A stretch of 64,000 nucleotides of DNA from Pholiota molesta (lineage: Eukaryota; Basidiomycota; Agaricomycetes; Agaricales; Strophariaceae), in the NCBI GenBank assembly GCA_014925825.1, contig JACGCK010000129.1, positions 62,001 to 126,000 of the forward strand, read 5' to 3'. The translations under genes were made by a program, and so were the position numbers. Positions 34,822 to 46,339 of the stretch are shown here, in pieces (position 1 is the stretch's first letter; every line of letters begins with the position of its first letter). Under the pieces are notes generated by a model that was given only the letters and a program-made list of their open reading frames with translations, did not search any database and was not told where the DNA came from.

Positions 34822-34978
34822 TTGGTGTCTATTACGTAGCGAGGTATGAGCGAAGGATTAGACCTAGGTCTTTGTGAGAACGTCGGGTGATGCCGAAGAC
34901 TCCTCTTCTCCTGCCACCTCGACGTTCCCGCCGACTGAGCTGTGCGTCGCCGAGTACAGCTCCTCCGCTCCTTTTGTT
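34822..34978 (+). repeat. Ngaro copy 2, terminal repeat A1
   Basis: It begins TTGGTGTCTATTACGTAGCG like copy 1 and ends near the CTCCGCTC block. The A repeat occurs once in this copy. Confidence 0.8.
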
Positions 34979-35070
34979 CAGCACGTTCCAAACTATATTA
35001 GCTTACCAGCTTTTAATTCACTTTTTTCTTTCATCTCCGGTCCAAAGCGAACACTCTTTACGACTATACG

Positions 35071-38000
35071 ATGGCTGACCGCCTCGATCATGACCCGAAC
35101 CTCGACGCCTGTCCAGACTTCGCATCAAACCACTATGAAGCTATGCGAGCTCTTATGAGGAACAACGGTTCGACCAATGAGCAGGCCATTGAAGCACTCA
35201 CCCAGGCATGGACCCTACAAAACGAGGAGTTACGCGAACGCTGGGCGCAGCAAGTCGAGCAGGACCAACAAGAAGCTGAAGCTCAGGCTGCCCAGGCAGC
35301 CGCTCAAGGGAATGGAGAGCAGGGTAACGAACCGCCCGCAGACCCAGTCCAGGCGGTCGAACCTGAGTTGGCGAACGAGAACCTAGAAAAGGATAAGAAG
35401 GCCAAGATGAAGTTAAGGAGCTTCAACCCACAGCGCTCCGTCGCCAGCGTCCTGGCACCTCGCCCTTCCACTTACGCCATCAACAAAGTCGCAAATTTCG
35501 AATATGTCGAGCTGTGGTACTTCACCAAAGAAGGATGCAAAGAGGCCCAGAGCACCCAGCGTACCGAAACTGATGATTCCTTCGGCATGAGCAGAGTTGG
35601 AGACTTGGTCGCCTTTCGCCCTGTCGCGTCGGTTCAAGCTTCGAAACGCGCCCTCCAGGATGCCGACCTCTCTTGGGAGCAGTTCCACTACGCCAACCGC
35701 TCTTTCCTCAAGAATATCGATAGCGCCGGATGGCCGCCAGAGCACGTCCAGGCCCTCTTACAGTTCTTCATCAACCTCAAAAGCAGTCCTTTCCTGGATC
35801 GCGACCACGGGAAGCAAATCGTCCTCACGTATCAGGCGCGGGTTCGTTGCAACTGGATGGACGTCATGAAGGACGGCAATGAAGAGGTGTTCAACATCGC
35901 GCTAGTGAGCAGCCCCCTCATGGAGTCTATCTCGAATGAGATCCAGAGCAGTGCGACGGCAGAGATGCAGCGTCAGGTCAGTAACTTCCCCCTCCCTCGA
36001 TCCCATAGAACACAAACTAATTTCTGCCGTTCATCATCCCTTCCAAACCTTGTCCTACGATACATGCCACACCCTGCTACATGACACCGCTACACCCATG
36101 CTACACCCTGCCCCTATGCACATGCTACACCTGCTACACCTGCCATGTCGAACCGCCACACCGTGCCACGTTGCATCACAACTAGTGATCCGCACGGGTT
36201 CGGCAACCCGCGGCGGGTCGATGCCAAGGGTATGCCGGGTGAGGGTAAGGGTTGCTCATTTTCAACCCTTGCACAACCCTCACCCGTTTCGCGGGTTGTT
36301 CAGGGTTTAATGTACTCTATGAGGTAACTACGACATTCTTTCAGACATTTCTGAGCAGCTAACGTCGAGACAGACATGAAAGAAAGATAATGTCGCATTT
36401 CGGCATTCTCGCGGCGTATTCGGAGTTCGCCGTATATATAATGATCAACGATTTGTTGATCTGAGTCACTCACTTCTTAACCTCGAACATCAACATCGCT
36501 GCCCGGACCTCACCGCCACCTCGCTGCTACCTCGCTGCCACCACACTCGCCGACGCCCGCCAAACGCCCATCTCTTTTCGTCTCGAGCACCAAGGCGGGC
36601 TGATGTGAGGATTCTAAGGTACGTCGACTCGTTCTCGAGTCGATTATGTATCGCGCTGACATGTATCTCTCACCCAGATACCTTCGCCAACTCAGGCTGT
36701 CTCCACTGCTCCCGGTCACGACTTCACAATGCCTCGACGATGCAGTGGATAATGGATTCCAGGTACGTCGACTCGTTCTTGAGTCGATTCTGTAGTGCGC
36801 TGACATGACATCTCTTCCCCAGATACCACTGTCAATCAGTGCGCTCGCCGCACTTCCCAGCCCATCTCCGAGACTCCGCCGCTCCCGGTCACGACTTCAC
36901 GACGCTCCGCCGACCCATCGACACTTCGAGCACCCATCGCGGCCGCCGCTCTGGGCTACGAAGTTACGGAGTCACAGTGACTCCGTAACTTCCAGTGTGG
37001 CGGGCACGAATTCGTGCCCGCCCACCGACATAGCTTGTCTCCGCCGTCCTACTCCATGCAAGTGCCATGTCATGGACGCCGCCGCCGTCCGACACCCTTT
37101 TGGTTGACAAACCGTCTGCATTGTACAAAGGGACTGCAATGTCTGCAGTCTCCATGGCATGCAGACGTTTAACTCGAGCCAATAGGTCTTATTTTCGTTG
37201 CTGTTACCTTCCAGTGCACTTAATGGTCTATATGACATTTTATTACCCTACGTCTGTTAGTCTGGTGTAGTTATCTAGCCATTCTTTGTGATTGTTTTGC
37301 GGAGTGCGGAGTGTCAACTAGATATGATCAATCAAATTTTAAAAAACACACAAAACTCCCCACTCGTCAGACGGTTCTACAACCATGGCGTCTGATATAG
37401 AGGCTTCACCTCCTGCTCAGGCTGGCAGCCTTAAATCTACCTCTGGCCGCACCATCAAAAGTACTCAACGAAAACTCGCAGCACCTGTTTCAACTTTTAT
37501 AAAAAACGCGAAGCGCAAGATTGTCGAAGTTACAAGTACATCAAAGAAGCAGAAAACCGCGAAGGCCGCCGACAGCACAAAGTCAACATCCTCGTCAGCG
37601 CAGCCACAGCCTCCTGCGAAGTCGAACCCTCGTCACCGCACCAGCGTCGTCGATGTCCCGGAAGATGGTGATGAATCGAGTGTTGGTGAAACCCTCGATA
37701 GTGATCATGATTTTGTCATGGAAGACGTTCGCCAATCACCCGACATCGAACTCGTCAGCCACACATCTCGACAAAAGAAGAAGGTCAATGTCATCACCGT
37801 GGAGGGATCTTCCGAAGAAGACGAATCAGAACACAAGGAGGATGGGGCCGAGGCAAAAGCTGAGGCAAAGTTACGTGAGTTTCCGGATTGAGATACGTTG
37901 AAAAATGGATGAAACTCACGATCCTTGATAGAGGCCCTGAAAAAAGATTGGACATCATATATCTACGCATTCTTTAAGCCTGATCCATTGATCGAGTTCA

Positions 38001-41000
38001 TCGATGGACGTGAATGCCACACCTTTGTATGTGCTGCAGCTTTTTGCAAGCGCCGCACACGTCACGTTCGGCGCTACCTTGACACGGCTGATGCGAAATC
38101 CACGAGCAACCTCAAGACCCACGCCGTTAAATGTTGGGGTGAAGATGTGATTGCAGCGGCAAGCCGTGCAGAGAAGGGAACAGTTCGAGAGACAATTCGT
38201 CAGGCCGGAGGACAACTTCACCCGGAAGTACTCACCGCGAAGTTCAAACGCAATGGAAAAGCCGCCGTAACGTACTCCCATATGCAACATACTAAAAAAG
38301 AGACAAAGTAAGTTACCGAACTTAAGAAGAGATGAAAAAATGAACCACTTACCTTATCTCAAGGGCTGAAATTGTTCGCTGGGTCGCAGAAAGCATGAGG
38401 CCCTTCGAGATCGTCAAGGACCGCGGATTCCTTTCGCTGATGAAGACAGGTCGTCCAGGGTACTATATACCATCTCCTAGCACCGTTGCTCGAGACGTGA
38501 AGTTAGTTTTCAGTCGAACGCGGAAGCGAATCGCTAAAATGCTCCAGGTACGTTCAGATCTGCATTACAAAGTGTTGAGTACTGATAAGTTATACTGTAC
38601 AAGGAATATCCGGGAGCACTTAGCTTCGCTACAGATGCTTGGACCTCTCCCAACCACAAGGCATATGTTGCCGTTACTGTTCATTTAGAACAAGACGGAG
38701 TACCGGTTGCCTTTTTGCTCGACATTATTGAGGTTGCGCGATCGCATTCCGGACTCAATTTGGCATTGGCCTTTGCGCAAATCCTAGAAGAGTTCGGGAT
38801 TTCTGATAAGGTGCGTTGATATATATGCATCACACAGCGTACCTGGCTAATTGGGGGGTCAGATTCTTAGCATCACTTGCGATAACGCCTCCAATAATGG
38901 CCGAATGATCGACGAGCTTACTGATCTGCTCCCTGACTTCCCTGGTCCATCGAACCTCACTCGTTGCTTCGCCCATATCATAAATCTTGTAGCAAAAACA
39001 GCTATTCGCGTTTTCGACCTCCCACGCACTGCTGGTTCTGATATGGACGAAGCCGAAAAGCTCTTGCGCGATCTTGCGAAAGATATTGATATTGAGGATC
39101 TGGTGACACAAGCTAACCTTGCATCACTCGATGCGACGGATTTGAATGAAGAGGAGGAATTTGCAGCCATCGCGAACAGCGATGAAGGTTGGATTGACGA
39201 GAGAATGGTGATGAACGTAGTCGACCGTGCAGAGCTGGATGCCAGTGTTATGCCCGTGCGTCTAGTTCTGGTCAAGGTCTGCTTCTATCTCTCACGAATT
39301 ACATCTTACTCACACGTCCTGTCATTCTCTTAGTTACGCAAGTTCGCTTTCACCGTCCTTCACTCGTCGACACTCCTCCTCCCACAATGGGAGGAGCTGC
39401 TAGGAAAACTCGATCTCGCAGAACGAATTATGCCGCGGGATGTTACAACACGATGGAACTCAACATATGACATGCTCGTCTTCGCGTATGAGTACCGAAA
39501 AGCAATCGACATTCTTACCGGCGACAAATCATTGGGACTAAGACAGTATGAGCTCTCAGACGACGATTGGAAGGTTGTAAAGCAGCTTATTGGAGTGCTC
39601 CGGGTACGTCTTTTGATTATTGTCACTTTCTGATCTCAATTCTCATATCACCATTATATGTAGATTTTCAAAGACGCTACAACCTTCTTCTCGCGTGCAA
39701 CCCCAAACCTCGCTACGGTCATCCCTGCCATGGATCACATCGATGAAACTCTTACCAACTACGCACTCAACCTCGATGCCGAGAATAGTCTTTTGCCCTC
39801 AATCCAAGCAGCCGTCAACCTTGCGAAGAAGACCCTCAACCGTTATTACGATATGACTGACCACTCCGAGGTATATCGCATTGCAATGGGTACGCTTCTC
39901 TTTTTCATTGAACATTGTATTTGATACTGGCTGATTCAATTATTTCCAGTTCTTCATCCCCGCCACAAGCTGGAATATTTCGTCAATGCTAAATGGCAAA
40001 AGGATTGGATCAAAGCAGCCGAGAAGATTGTTCGCGATGAATTCGATCGCTCGTATGCCGATCTCGAGATAGCGGATGAAAATGACGGAATTGGATATAA
40101 GAATGGATCTACGGCAGTACGTCTTTGAGCTAATACTTTTTACTCTTTCTAATTCCATATTTTGAATGTAGGCTGAATCTTCAAGTGCAAATATGTTTGA
40201 TAATCTCGCGTCTACTTCGACGTATATCCCCGATCTCGAAGATGAGCTCACGCGTTACTTATCTGAAGATGTCGTCAAGAGTGTCAATGATCCTCTGAAG
40301 TGGTGGACTTCGAAAACACACATCTATCCACGGTTATCTCGGATGGCGCGTGACTATCTCTCCATTCCTGGTACGTCCGATTCCAATACCATTTTATTAT
40401 GGGCTTATCATTATTATATAGCTACGTCGGTTGATGTTGAGCGCGTGTTTAGTCGCGGTCGCATCCTTCTATCACATCTTCGTAACCGTCTTCTTCCACA
40501 AACGACGCGCTCACTCCTGTGCCTCCAAACATGGAGCAAGATGGGCTTTGTGGATGATAGTGATGTTGATGCTATCTCTCGTATGGAGGACTTACAAGGT
40601 GATGACGACGTCGAGTTGCAGGATGGCTGGGATAACATTGATAAATAGATGTGATTGCTGATTACATGTTATATATATCCATTAGTATGTAGTTTCTACG
40701 ACATAACCCGTCGGAAACCGTAGACAACCCGCAACCCCCTAGTAGATGAAGGGTTTACCGTGAAACCCTTATACCAACCCGCAACCGTGGGAAACCCTCA
40801 AGAACGGTGAGGGTTTGTGCGGGTAAGGGTAGGGGTTGCAATTTTTTCACCCACGGTTTACCCGTGCGGATCACTAATCACAACACTAACCATACCGCAC
40901 CGCTACACCCGCTACACCCCACCGCGGCTCTTTGCTACACCCGCTGCGTGCCCCATGCACCATACCACCCTCCGGACGGCTATACACCGCCGCATTCCCG

Positions 41001-41587
41001 CGGTCTTTCACACATCGACGCGAACTCCCAAAATCCATATCGTTGCCGCGTCGGCGGTGCAGATGGTCGCGACGATGGAATCATTCAAATCGCTGCAGAC
41101 GTCCTCAGCCGACCGCACTCCAAGGAAAAGCAGGAGTGCCCGCGAGAATGCTTCTCCATACCCAAAGACAACCCGTCCCTCATCTCGTTCACCTACCCGA
41201 GGCTACGAACGCAATGGGAAATCACGCAACAGATCACGCTCCCCAGCACCGCCATCGCGTCGGGTTTCCTCTGCCCCGAAGAACGGCGCGCAGGTTTTTG
41301 GAGCAGGCACAAGCCCCGACAGCCCTTCAGCCTGTGCCATCTGCCTTGGGCGACACCGTCACGACATCAGCAGGTGTTCATCCGAAACACTCTGGGACGG
41401 AAACGCTGCGCGTTGCAAGCGGAACGAGCGTGGACGCCTGGTCAACCCCGAGGGAATTGTCATCTGCTCCGACTGGCAGCGACCCCGCAGCTGCAGCAGC
41501 GAAAGCCCACACCACATCCACGAGTGCTCCGGTTGCGGGAAGAAGCATCACGGAGCTCAGACATGCTCTCGAACACAGAAGGCTTGA
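35071..41587 (+). CDS. Gag protein of Ngaro-like copy 2, with a hAT element in its intron
   Basis: Exon 1 is 35071-35976 (302 codons, ending at EMQRQ before GTCAGT) and exon 2 is 41063-41587 (after GTGCAG), joined in phase 0 to 476 residues. Sequence closely follows copy 1, including CAICLGRHRHDISRC and CSGCGKKHHGAQTC in the nucleocapsid-like tail. The intron, about 0.3 kb in copy 1, is here about 5.1 kb because the 4.7-kb hAT landed in it (36183-40876). Both splice sites remain, so gag could still be made if the transposon is spliced out. Confidence 0.82.
36183..36199 (+). repeat. hAT left terminal inverted repeat
   Basis: TAGTGATCCGCACGGGT, immediately right of the target duplication ATCACAAC (36175-36182). 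Confidence 0.95.
36600..37060. other. hAT 5' region: tandem duplication and two palindromes
   Basis: A unit of about 145 bp containing an intron-like GTACGTCGACTCGTTCT...CCCAGATACC segment occurs twice (about 36608-36755 and 36755-36905), each followed by CTCCCGGTCACGACTTCAC. Downstream is an inverted repeat with 16-bp arms and one central base (36960-36992, arm GAAGTTACGGAGTCAC), then a perfect 24-bp palindrome (36999-37022, centre GAATTC). These lie 360-800 bp upstream of the transposase ATG and may be a spliced 5' leader or regulatory sites. Confidence 0.6.
37385..40648 (+). CDS. hAT-family transposase (ten exons, intact)
   Basis: Exons: 37385-37874, 37932-38307, 38364-38547, 38604-38810, 38863-39276, 39334-39603, 39664-39889, 39950-40116, 40172-40370, 40422-40648. 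Every junction is GT-AG and keeps frame; total 919 residues. A basic, Ser/Lys-rich N-terminus is followed by a BED-type zinc finger (FVCAAAFCKRR with TSNLKTHAVKCW). The catalytic core includes SFATDAWTSPNHKAY and ITCDNASNN, the typical first and second Asp regions. The C-terminal dimerisation segment reads SVDVERVFSRGRILLSHLRN. The enzyme excises and reinserts the element, making 8-bp duplications. Intron 9 (51 bp) is itself open in frame, so a slightly longer protein is possible. Confidence 0.92.
40860..40876 (-). repeat. hAT right terminal inverted repeat
   Basis: Exact reverse complement of 36183-36199, followed by the target duplication ATCACAAC (40877-40884). Confidence 0.95.
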
Positions 41588-44487
41588 GGCTCTTTCTCCA
41601 TATAATGCAGATGTATGGGAACATCTCCTCTATGTACATAATCTCTCTCGAAAATATCCTAATTTACCTTCTGGTTTTCGTCATGGCTTTGACGCCGGAA
41701 TCAAACCAATTCATTATACTTACATTCCTGATAATAGCCCCTCATTGCATATACACTCACACGCTTATGAGGAGATTGTTAGCAAAGAATTCCGATCCCT
41801 ACGATATATTGGACCCCTATCTAGGTCTGAAGTCGAAGCACTTATTGGCCCTTTTCAAACCTCGCCCCTTTCTCTCGTTCCCAAACCCGGAAAACCAAAC
41901 AAATTCCGTGCTGTTCATAATTTCTCTTTTCCACGTGCCAAATCAACCTTTTTTCACTCTGTCAACCACAGCATCGAGTCAGACCTCTTTCCATGCACCT
42001 GGGGAACTTTCGCCACCATCTGCAACACCATCTCAAACCTCCCTCCAGACTCCCAAGCCTCAATCCGTGATGTCGCTGAGGCTTACCGCACGATACCAAT
42101 CAGACATGACCAATGGCCCGGCTAGTGCTTGGAAGTCCGGTCTCAGGACCGGAAAAAGACCGAGACTGGACCGGACCTGAACCGGAAAAGACCGGAATAT
42201 TGATGGACCGGAAAAGACCGAGACCGCGGTCCGGTCCACGGTCCAACAGGATTTGAAAAATAGATGGACCGATCAAAGACCGGTTAGGACCGGTCTCAAC
42301 CGGTCTTTAGCTTTGAAATTTTGTAGACTTATAAAACGTCAAAAGTCCTTTCGAATGATGTATAAATCGTATTTTTAGCTCGAGAATTGGCAAAGTTATT
42401 AATACTTTTGAGCGCTTAAAAACGCTTTTACCCACAGTTCAAACGTTAAGTGCGCGTACCTTTCGCAAACTTGCACATAAATAGAAGACATATAGATCTA
42501 TAAGATGCAATTTAAACCTTAATATTTAAAAAACATTTGATTGAGCTATAGTAATATTTATGTTTTCTACTCTTTTTGACTACTTCAAAGACGCTTTTGC
42601 CTATGCTTCATTCAATATAAACATCGCCCTTTCGTAAACTAGGGTACAGTTAGATATTAAAATTACCTCTCTAACAAGCATACAGCCATAATATTCGGTT
42701 GAGAATTGACCGAGATATCACAAAATGCGCTGAACCACTGCATTTGCTAGTATTTTAGTTGTTTCTCAGTCATTTCTCCACCGATTTTCGTATTCTTTGA
42801 GATACTACATACTAGATACAGTATACTACCCAGTTGCTACCAGTCTGGACCGGTCTCTAACTGGTTGAGACCGGTTTGGACCGTAACCGGTCTGAACCGG
42901 TCTTTGGACCGCTCAAGACCGCAGTGGACCGGTCTTATGCGGTCCGGTCCGGTTTTTTGAGCATTTTAAAAATAGATGGACCGGTCTCGGTCTCGGTCCA
43001 AGCCCTTGGAGGGTAAAAGACCGGACCGGACCGGACTTTCAAGCACTAGGCCCGGCCTTGTGGTCAAATTGCGTGAGCTCGACAGCTTCGCAATCAACAC
43101 CAATAACAACTTTGGCCTCACTTCAGCTGGAGGCGTGTTTGGCAATGTCAGCGATGGCGGGGCAGACATATTCCGGGCTGAAGGTATTGGTCCACTGTCA
43201 AAATGGGTCGATGATCATATATTCTTCCGCATCCTGTGTATTTACCGAGATGAGTACAATAGAAAGCGAGCCGCATGGAACATCACGATTACCGCGAATG
43301 GAGGTCGCCTACAAGATGGGAGCAGATTCTGGTACCAAGGTGACACCCTGCCAGATGGTACGCCAACAGAATTCGATGAAGACGCCAGCTTCCCCATCAA
43401 AGATCTCTCAGACAGATTCCCCCGATCTGCACCCGACTCGCTATATACCTACTCGAGCGCTGACATTGACGCACTGTCCCACAGTCTCGGAATTCCATGG
43501 GAACCATCGAAGACTATCGAGTTCAGTTTCTCAGTCCAGTATCTGGGCTTCGTATGGGATTTACAGGAACGAATGGTCTCTATTCCACAATCCAAGAAAG
43601 AAAAGTACATACAGGCAATCTCAGATTGGAAAAATAGGGAGACGCACACTCTCGAAGACGTACAGAAGCTTTACGGAAAGCTACTCCACACGTCCCTCAT
43701 TATCCCCGCTGGACGAGCATACCTCACGCGATTGGAAGCAATGCTCAGCACCTTCCATAACCGTCCTTTCACTCCACACCACCCTCCGCGCGGAACTGAG
43801 CAAGACCTCGAGTGGTGGACCAATGTCCTCCAGCACCCATGCATCTGCCGACGAATTCCAGGCCCGCGCGTCGTCCTTGACCATCAGGCGTACTCAGATG
43901 CCAGCTCAGGCATTGGCATCGGGATTACCATCGGCAACAGATGGAGAGCATGGAGACTTATTCCTGGCTGGAAAACCGATGGCCGAGACATTGGCTGGGC
44001 AGAGGCCATCGGCTTCGAGTTCCTTGTCAGGACTTTACTTACAACCAGCAGCGAAGGCGATGAATTTAAAGTCTTTGGTGACAACCGAGGCGTCGTCGAA
44101 GGATGGTGGAAAGGCAGGAGCCGGAACAAACCCACCAATGAAGTCTTCAAACGCATCCACCAGATCATTGATGAGCATGGCTGCATTATCCATTCTCGAT
44201 ATGTCCCAAGCAAATTCAACCCAGCAGATGAACCATCACGAGGAAAATACTATGCGCGCAGTCTTCTCCTCCCAGCTATTCCTATCTCAGCCGACCTATC
44301 CACATTCATCATCGACTTCGATAGCCCCCTCCACCCGCTTGAACGACTTGACCCTGCAAGCAGCCGCGATTCAACTCTTTTCCCAAAGCCAAATCCCTGC
44401 AATTCCAAATCCGACAGACAACTCTTCTGCCAGCAGCGACTCGACACATGGAACGAGTCCCTTCTCCAGGAGGCAGCAAACTGGTAA
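41545..44487 (+). pseudogene. RT-RNase H of Ngaro-like copy 2, interrupted by a MITE
   Basis: The frame +1 to gag runs to 42122 (…RTIPIRHDQWPG) and resumes after the MITE at 43057 (LVVKLRELDSFAIN), ending at 44487. The parts are otherwise uninterrupted and match copy 1: KWVDDHIFF catalytic motif, YSDASSGIGIGI and FGDNRGVVEGWW in RNase H. The MITE begins with TAG directly in frame, so translation stops before the catalytic aspartates. The conserved ITELRHALEH start region lacks the Met seen in copy 1. Confidence 0.88.
42123..43048. mobile_element. hAT-type MITE in the RT gene (926 bp)
   Basis: Terminal inverted repeats TAGTGCTTGGAAGTCCGGTC and TAGTGCTTGAAAGTCCGGTC (read inward) differ at one base. 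The exact 8-bp target duplication GGCCCGGC is at 42115-42122 and 43049-43056. About 150 bp at each end consist of repeated ACCGG/GACCGG/GGTCC motifs; the centre is AT-rich and non-coding. A relative sits at 50250-51155. Confidence 0.93.
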
Positions 44488-45694
44488 TGGAGGTCAGCTG
44501 GTTCGACAACAGTACGCCCAACTTCCCCAGTCATCACGCCGAAGAATCCCAGCTGCCTACCACCCATCCCTAACACCCCACCCATCATCACTGCGCCCGC
44601 ACTGCACAGCCAGCGACCGCTTACGCCTGTGGATACCCACCAATGCTGCACACGCTCAAAATGACACCGCACCAGAGATTCCACAGGACGATGTTGAGAG
44701 GGTCATCAACATACTAGCCGAAGGTTACGCAGAGGGCACGAAGGAATCGTATGGCTCAGGTCTCTTAGCATGGCATGTCTGGTGCGACTCGAAACAGATC
44801 CCCGAAGACCAGCGAGCACCAGCCACACAGCTTCTCCTTTCCGCATTTATCTCCGCGATGGCAGGCGCTTTCTCAGGAAAAACAATCCGAAATTATGTAT
44901 ATGGCATCCGGGCCTGGCATGTGGTCCACCGTCTAAACTGGTGCCCCAGCGATGACGAGCTCGACCTCATGCTCAAAGCAGCGGACCGACTTACCCCGGC
45001 GACGTCAAAGCGCAAAAAACGTCTCCCATACACCATCCAGTTTATCCTCAACTTGCATGCTCAGATGAAAGCAGACGACCCATTCGACATCGCAGTATTC
45101 GCTTGCCTGGTTTGTCTCTTCTACTCCGCCTCCCGTGTCGGTGAATTTGTCGTCAAGCGCCTTAACGCCTTCGATGAGTCGGTCCATGTGTCGCGAAAAT
45201 GCCTCCGGCGCAACCAGTCAGACAGGAGCGGCAAAAAGGTAACTGTCCTCTTCATTCCTCGCACGAAATCCGCCCCTCAGGGCGAGGACGTTTACTGGAG
45301 CGCCCAAACGGGTCTCACAGACCCCGAAGCGGCCATCGATCGCCATCTCGACATCAACCAGCCGCCAGAGAACGGGCACCTGTTCGCCTACAGGTGGAAA
45401 AGAGGGCATCGACCCCTCACCAAGTCTGCTTTCGTCAAACGCCTCGCCGCCCTCGCTCGACTAGCTGGCCACGACCCGCTTCAAGGCCACGGTATTCGCA
45501 TTGGCGCCACCCTGGAGTATCTTCTGCGGGGGGTTCCGTTCGACGTCATGAAAGTGCTAGGCCGCTGGCAGAGCGACACCTTTACCCTCTACCTCCGGAA
45601 GCACGCTCTGATTCTCGCACCATACATCCAGGCTCAGGCACCTCAAGCCTACGACGAGTTTATTCGGTTGGCCATGCCACAAGCTGTCCGTTGA
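44252..45694 (+). CDS. Tyrosine recombinase of Ngaro-like copy 2
   Basis: The frame contains the same catalytic set as copy 1: SASRVGEFV, HGIR, GRWQSD, and FTLYLRKH with the nucleophile Tyr. The Met at 44252 (480 residues) lies inside the overlapping RT gene; no Met exists between the RT stop region and the catalytic domain core, so the true initiation is uncertain. Frameshift expression from RT (+1) fits both copies. The domain itself has no stop or frameshift. Confidence 0.85.
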   Translation: MRAVFSSQLFLSQPTYPHSSSTSIAPSTRLNDLTLQAAAIQLFSQSQIPAIPNPTDNSSASSDSTHGTSPFSRRQQTGNGGQLVRQQYAQLPQSSRRRIPAAYHPSLTPHPSSLRPHCTASDRLRLWIPTNAAHAQNDTAPEIPQDDVERVINILAEGYAEGTKESYGSGLLAWHVWCDSKQIPEDQRAPATQLLLSAFISAMAGAFSGKTIRNYVYGIRAWHVVHRLNWCPSDDELDLMLKAADRLTPATSKRKKRLPYTIQFILNLHAQMKADDPFDIAVFACLVCLFYSASRVGEFVVKRLNAFDESVHVSRKCLRRNQSDRSGKKVTVLFIPRTKSAPQGEDVYWSAQTGLTDPEAAIDRHLDINQPPENGHLFAYRWKRGHRPLTKSAFVKRLAALARLAGHDPLQGHGIRIGATLEYLLRGVPFDVMKVLGRWQSDTFTLYLRKHALILAPYIQAQAPQAYDEFIRLAMPQAVR

Positions 45695-45789
45695 TCCACA
45701 CGGACCACACCTGCAACTGTAAGTCACCTCCTCCTACCATATGGGGGCCGAGACTCACTCGACGCGTCGCAGCCTCCTTACATGTGGGT

Positions 45790-45990
45790 ATCGCAGCTCG
45801 TCTCGGCGCCAGGGGGACTAGGTCAGGTCCTTCCCTCACGTCGGGAAGCGCTCCGCGCTTTTGCCCACATCGCGTACCTCTTCTACTTCTTAGCTTATCA
45901 CTATGTTTCTTACTTTGAATCATCTAATACACATTGTGCTCATTCCTGCTCTTGCTACTCCCTATGGCGGTCCCTAGTTATAGGCAAAGA
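45790..45990 (+). repeat. Ngaro copy 2, single B repeat
   Basis: It matches the copy 1 B repeat from ATCGCAGCTCGTCTCGGCG to the terminal GGCAAAGA, with more divergence in its second half. No A2 or second B follows. Confidence 0.8.
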
Positions 45991-46339
45991 CCATGTCCTG
46001 ATACACCTATCACCAACCCATGCCTTAACGATGGTGCAATCACTGAACGCTGCCCTGAACCAGTTAGTTGCAGGCATCTCACATACGGATACGCAGATCA
46101 ATCGTCAGAACTTTAGCGTCCAATTTCAAGCGCGTATCTTCAGGCAGTCTCTGACCCTCAGCAGAGTCTCTGACGATATGTGGGCGTACGCGAAACCTAC
46201 GCGACGCCTAATTTGAGATGAACACGAAGGAGACGAGGCAAATCCCCAATGCTGCGCATGCATCAATCGGATGTACACACGTGAAGGTCAGTGCGCCGAT
46301 GCTCTACTGCAAGTGGATCAGTCTAAACTTCAAAACTAA

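Larger units (their letters stand above)
36183..40876 (+). mobile_element. Complete autonomous hAT transposon
   Basis: The element is 4694 bp. Its perfect 17-bp terminal inverted repeats TAGTGATCCGCACGGGT lie at 36183-36199 and, reversed, 40860-40876. The exact 8-bp target duplication ATCACAAC flanks it at 36175-36182 and 40877-40884. Both ends carry clustered GGGTT/AACCC motifs (about 36190-36310 and 40700-40870), likely subterminal transposase sites. The single gene encodes an uninterrupted transposase. Everything needed for mobility appears present, so this is a candidate active element. Confidence 0.93.
34822..45990 (+). mobile_element. Ngaro-like retrotransposon, copy 2, with two nested insertions
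   Basis: This is the same family as copy 1, on the plus strand: A1 (34822-34978), gag, RT-RNase H, YR, then a B repeat (45790-45990) ending GGCAAAGA. A2 and the second B are absent; sequence of the duplicated host unit follows directly. An intact hAT transposon (36183-40876) sits in the gag intron and a MITE (42123-43048) in RT. Subtracting these leaves about 5.5 kb. Compared with the unoccupied site in the left arm, about 31 bp of target sequence are missing at the integration point. Confidence 0.88.

Noticed and set aside
38811..38862. Premature stops in the hAT transposase
   Set aside because: Apparent stops fall in short GT-AG introns; joining the ten exons gives one uninterrupted frame.
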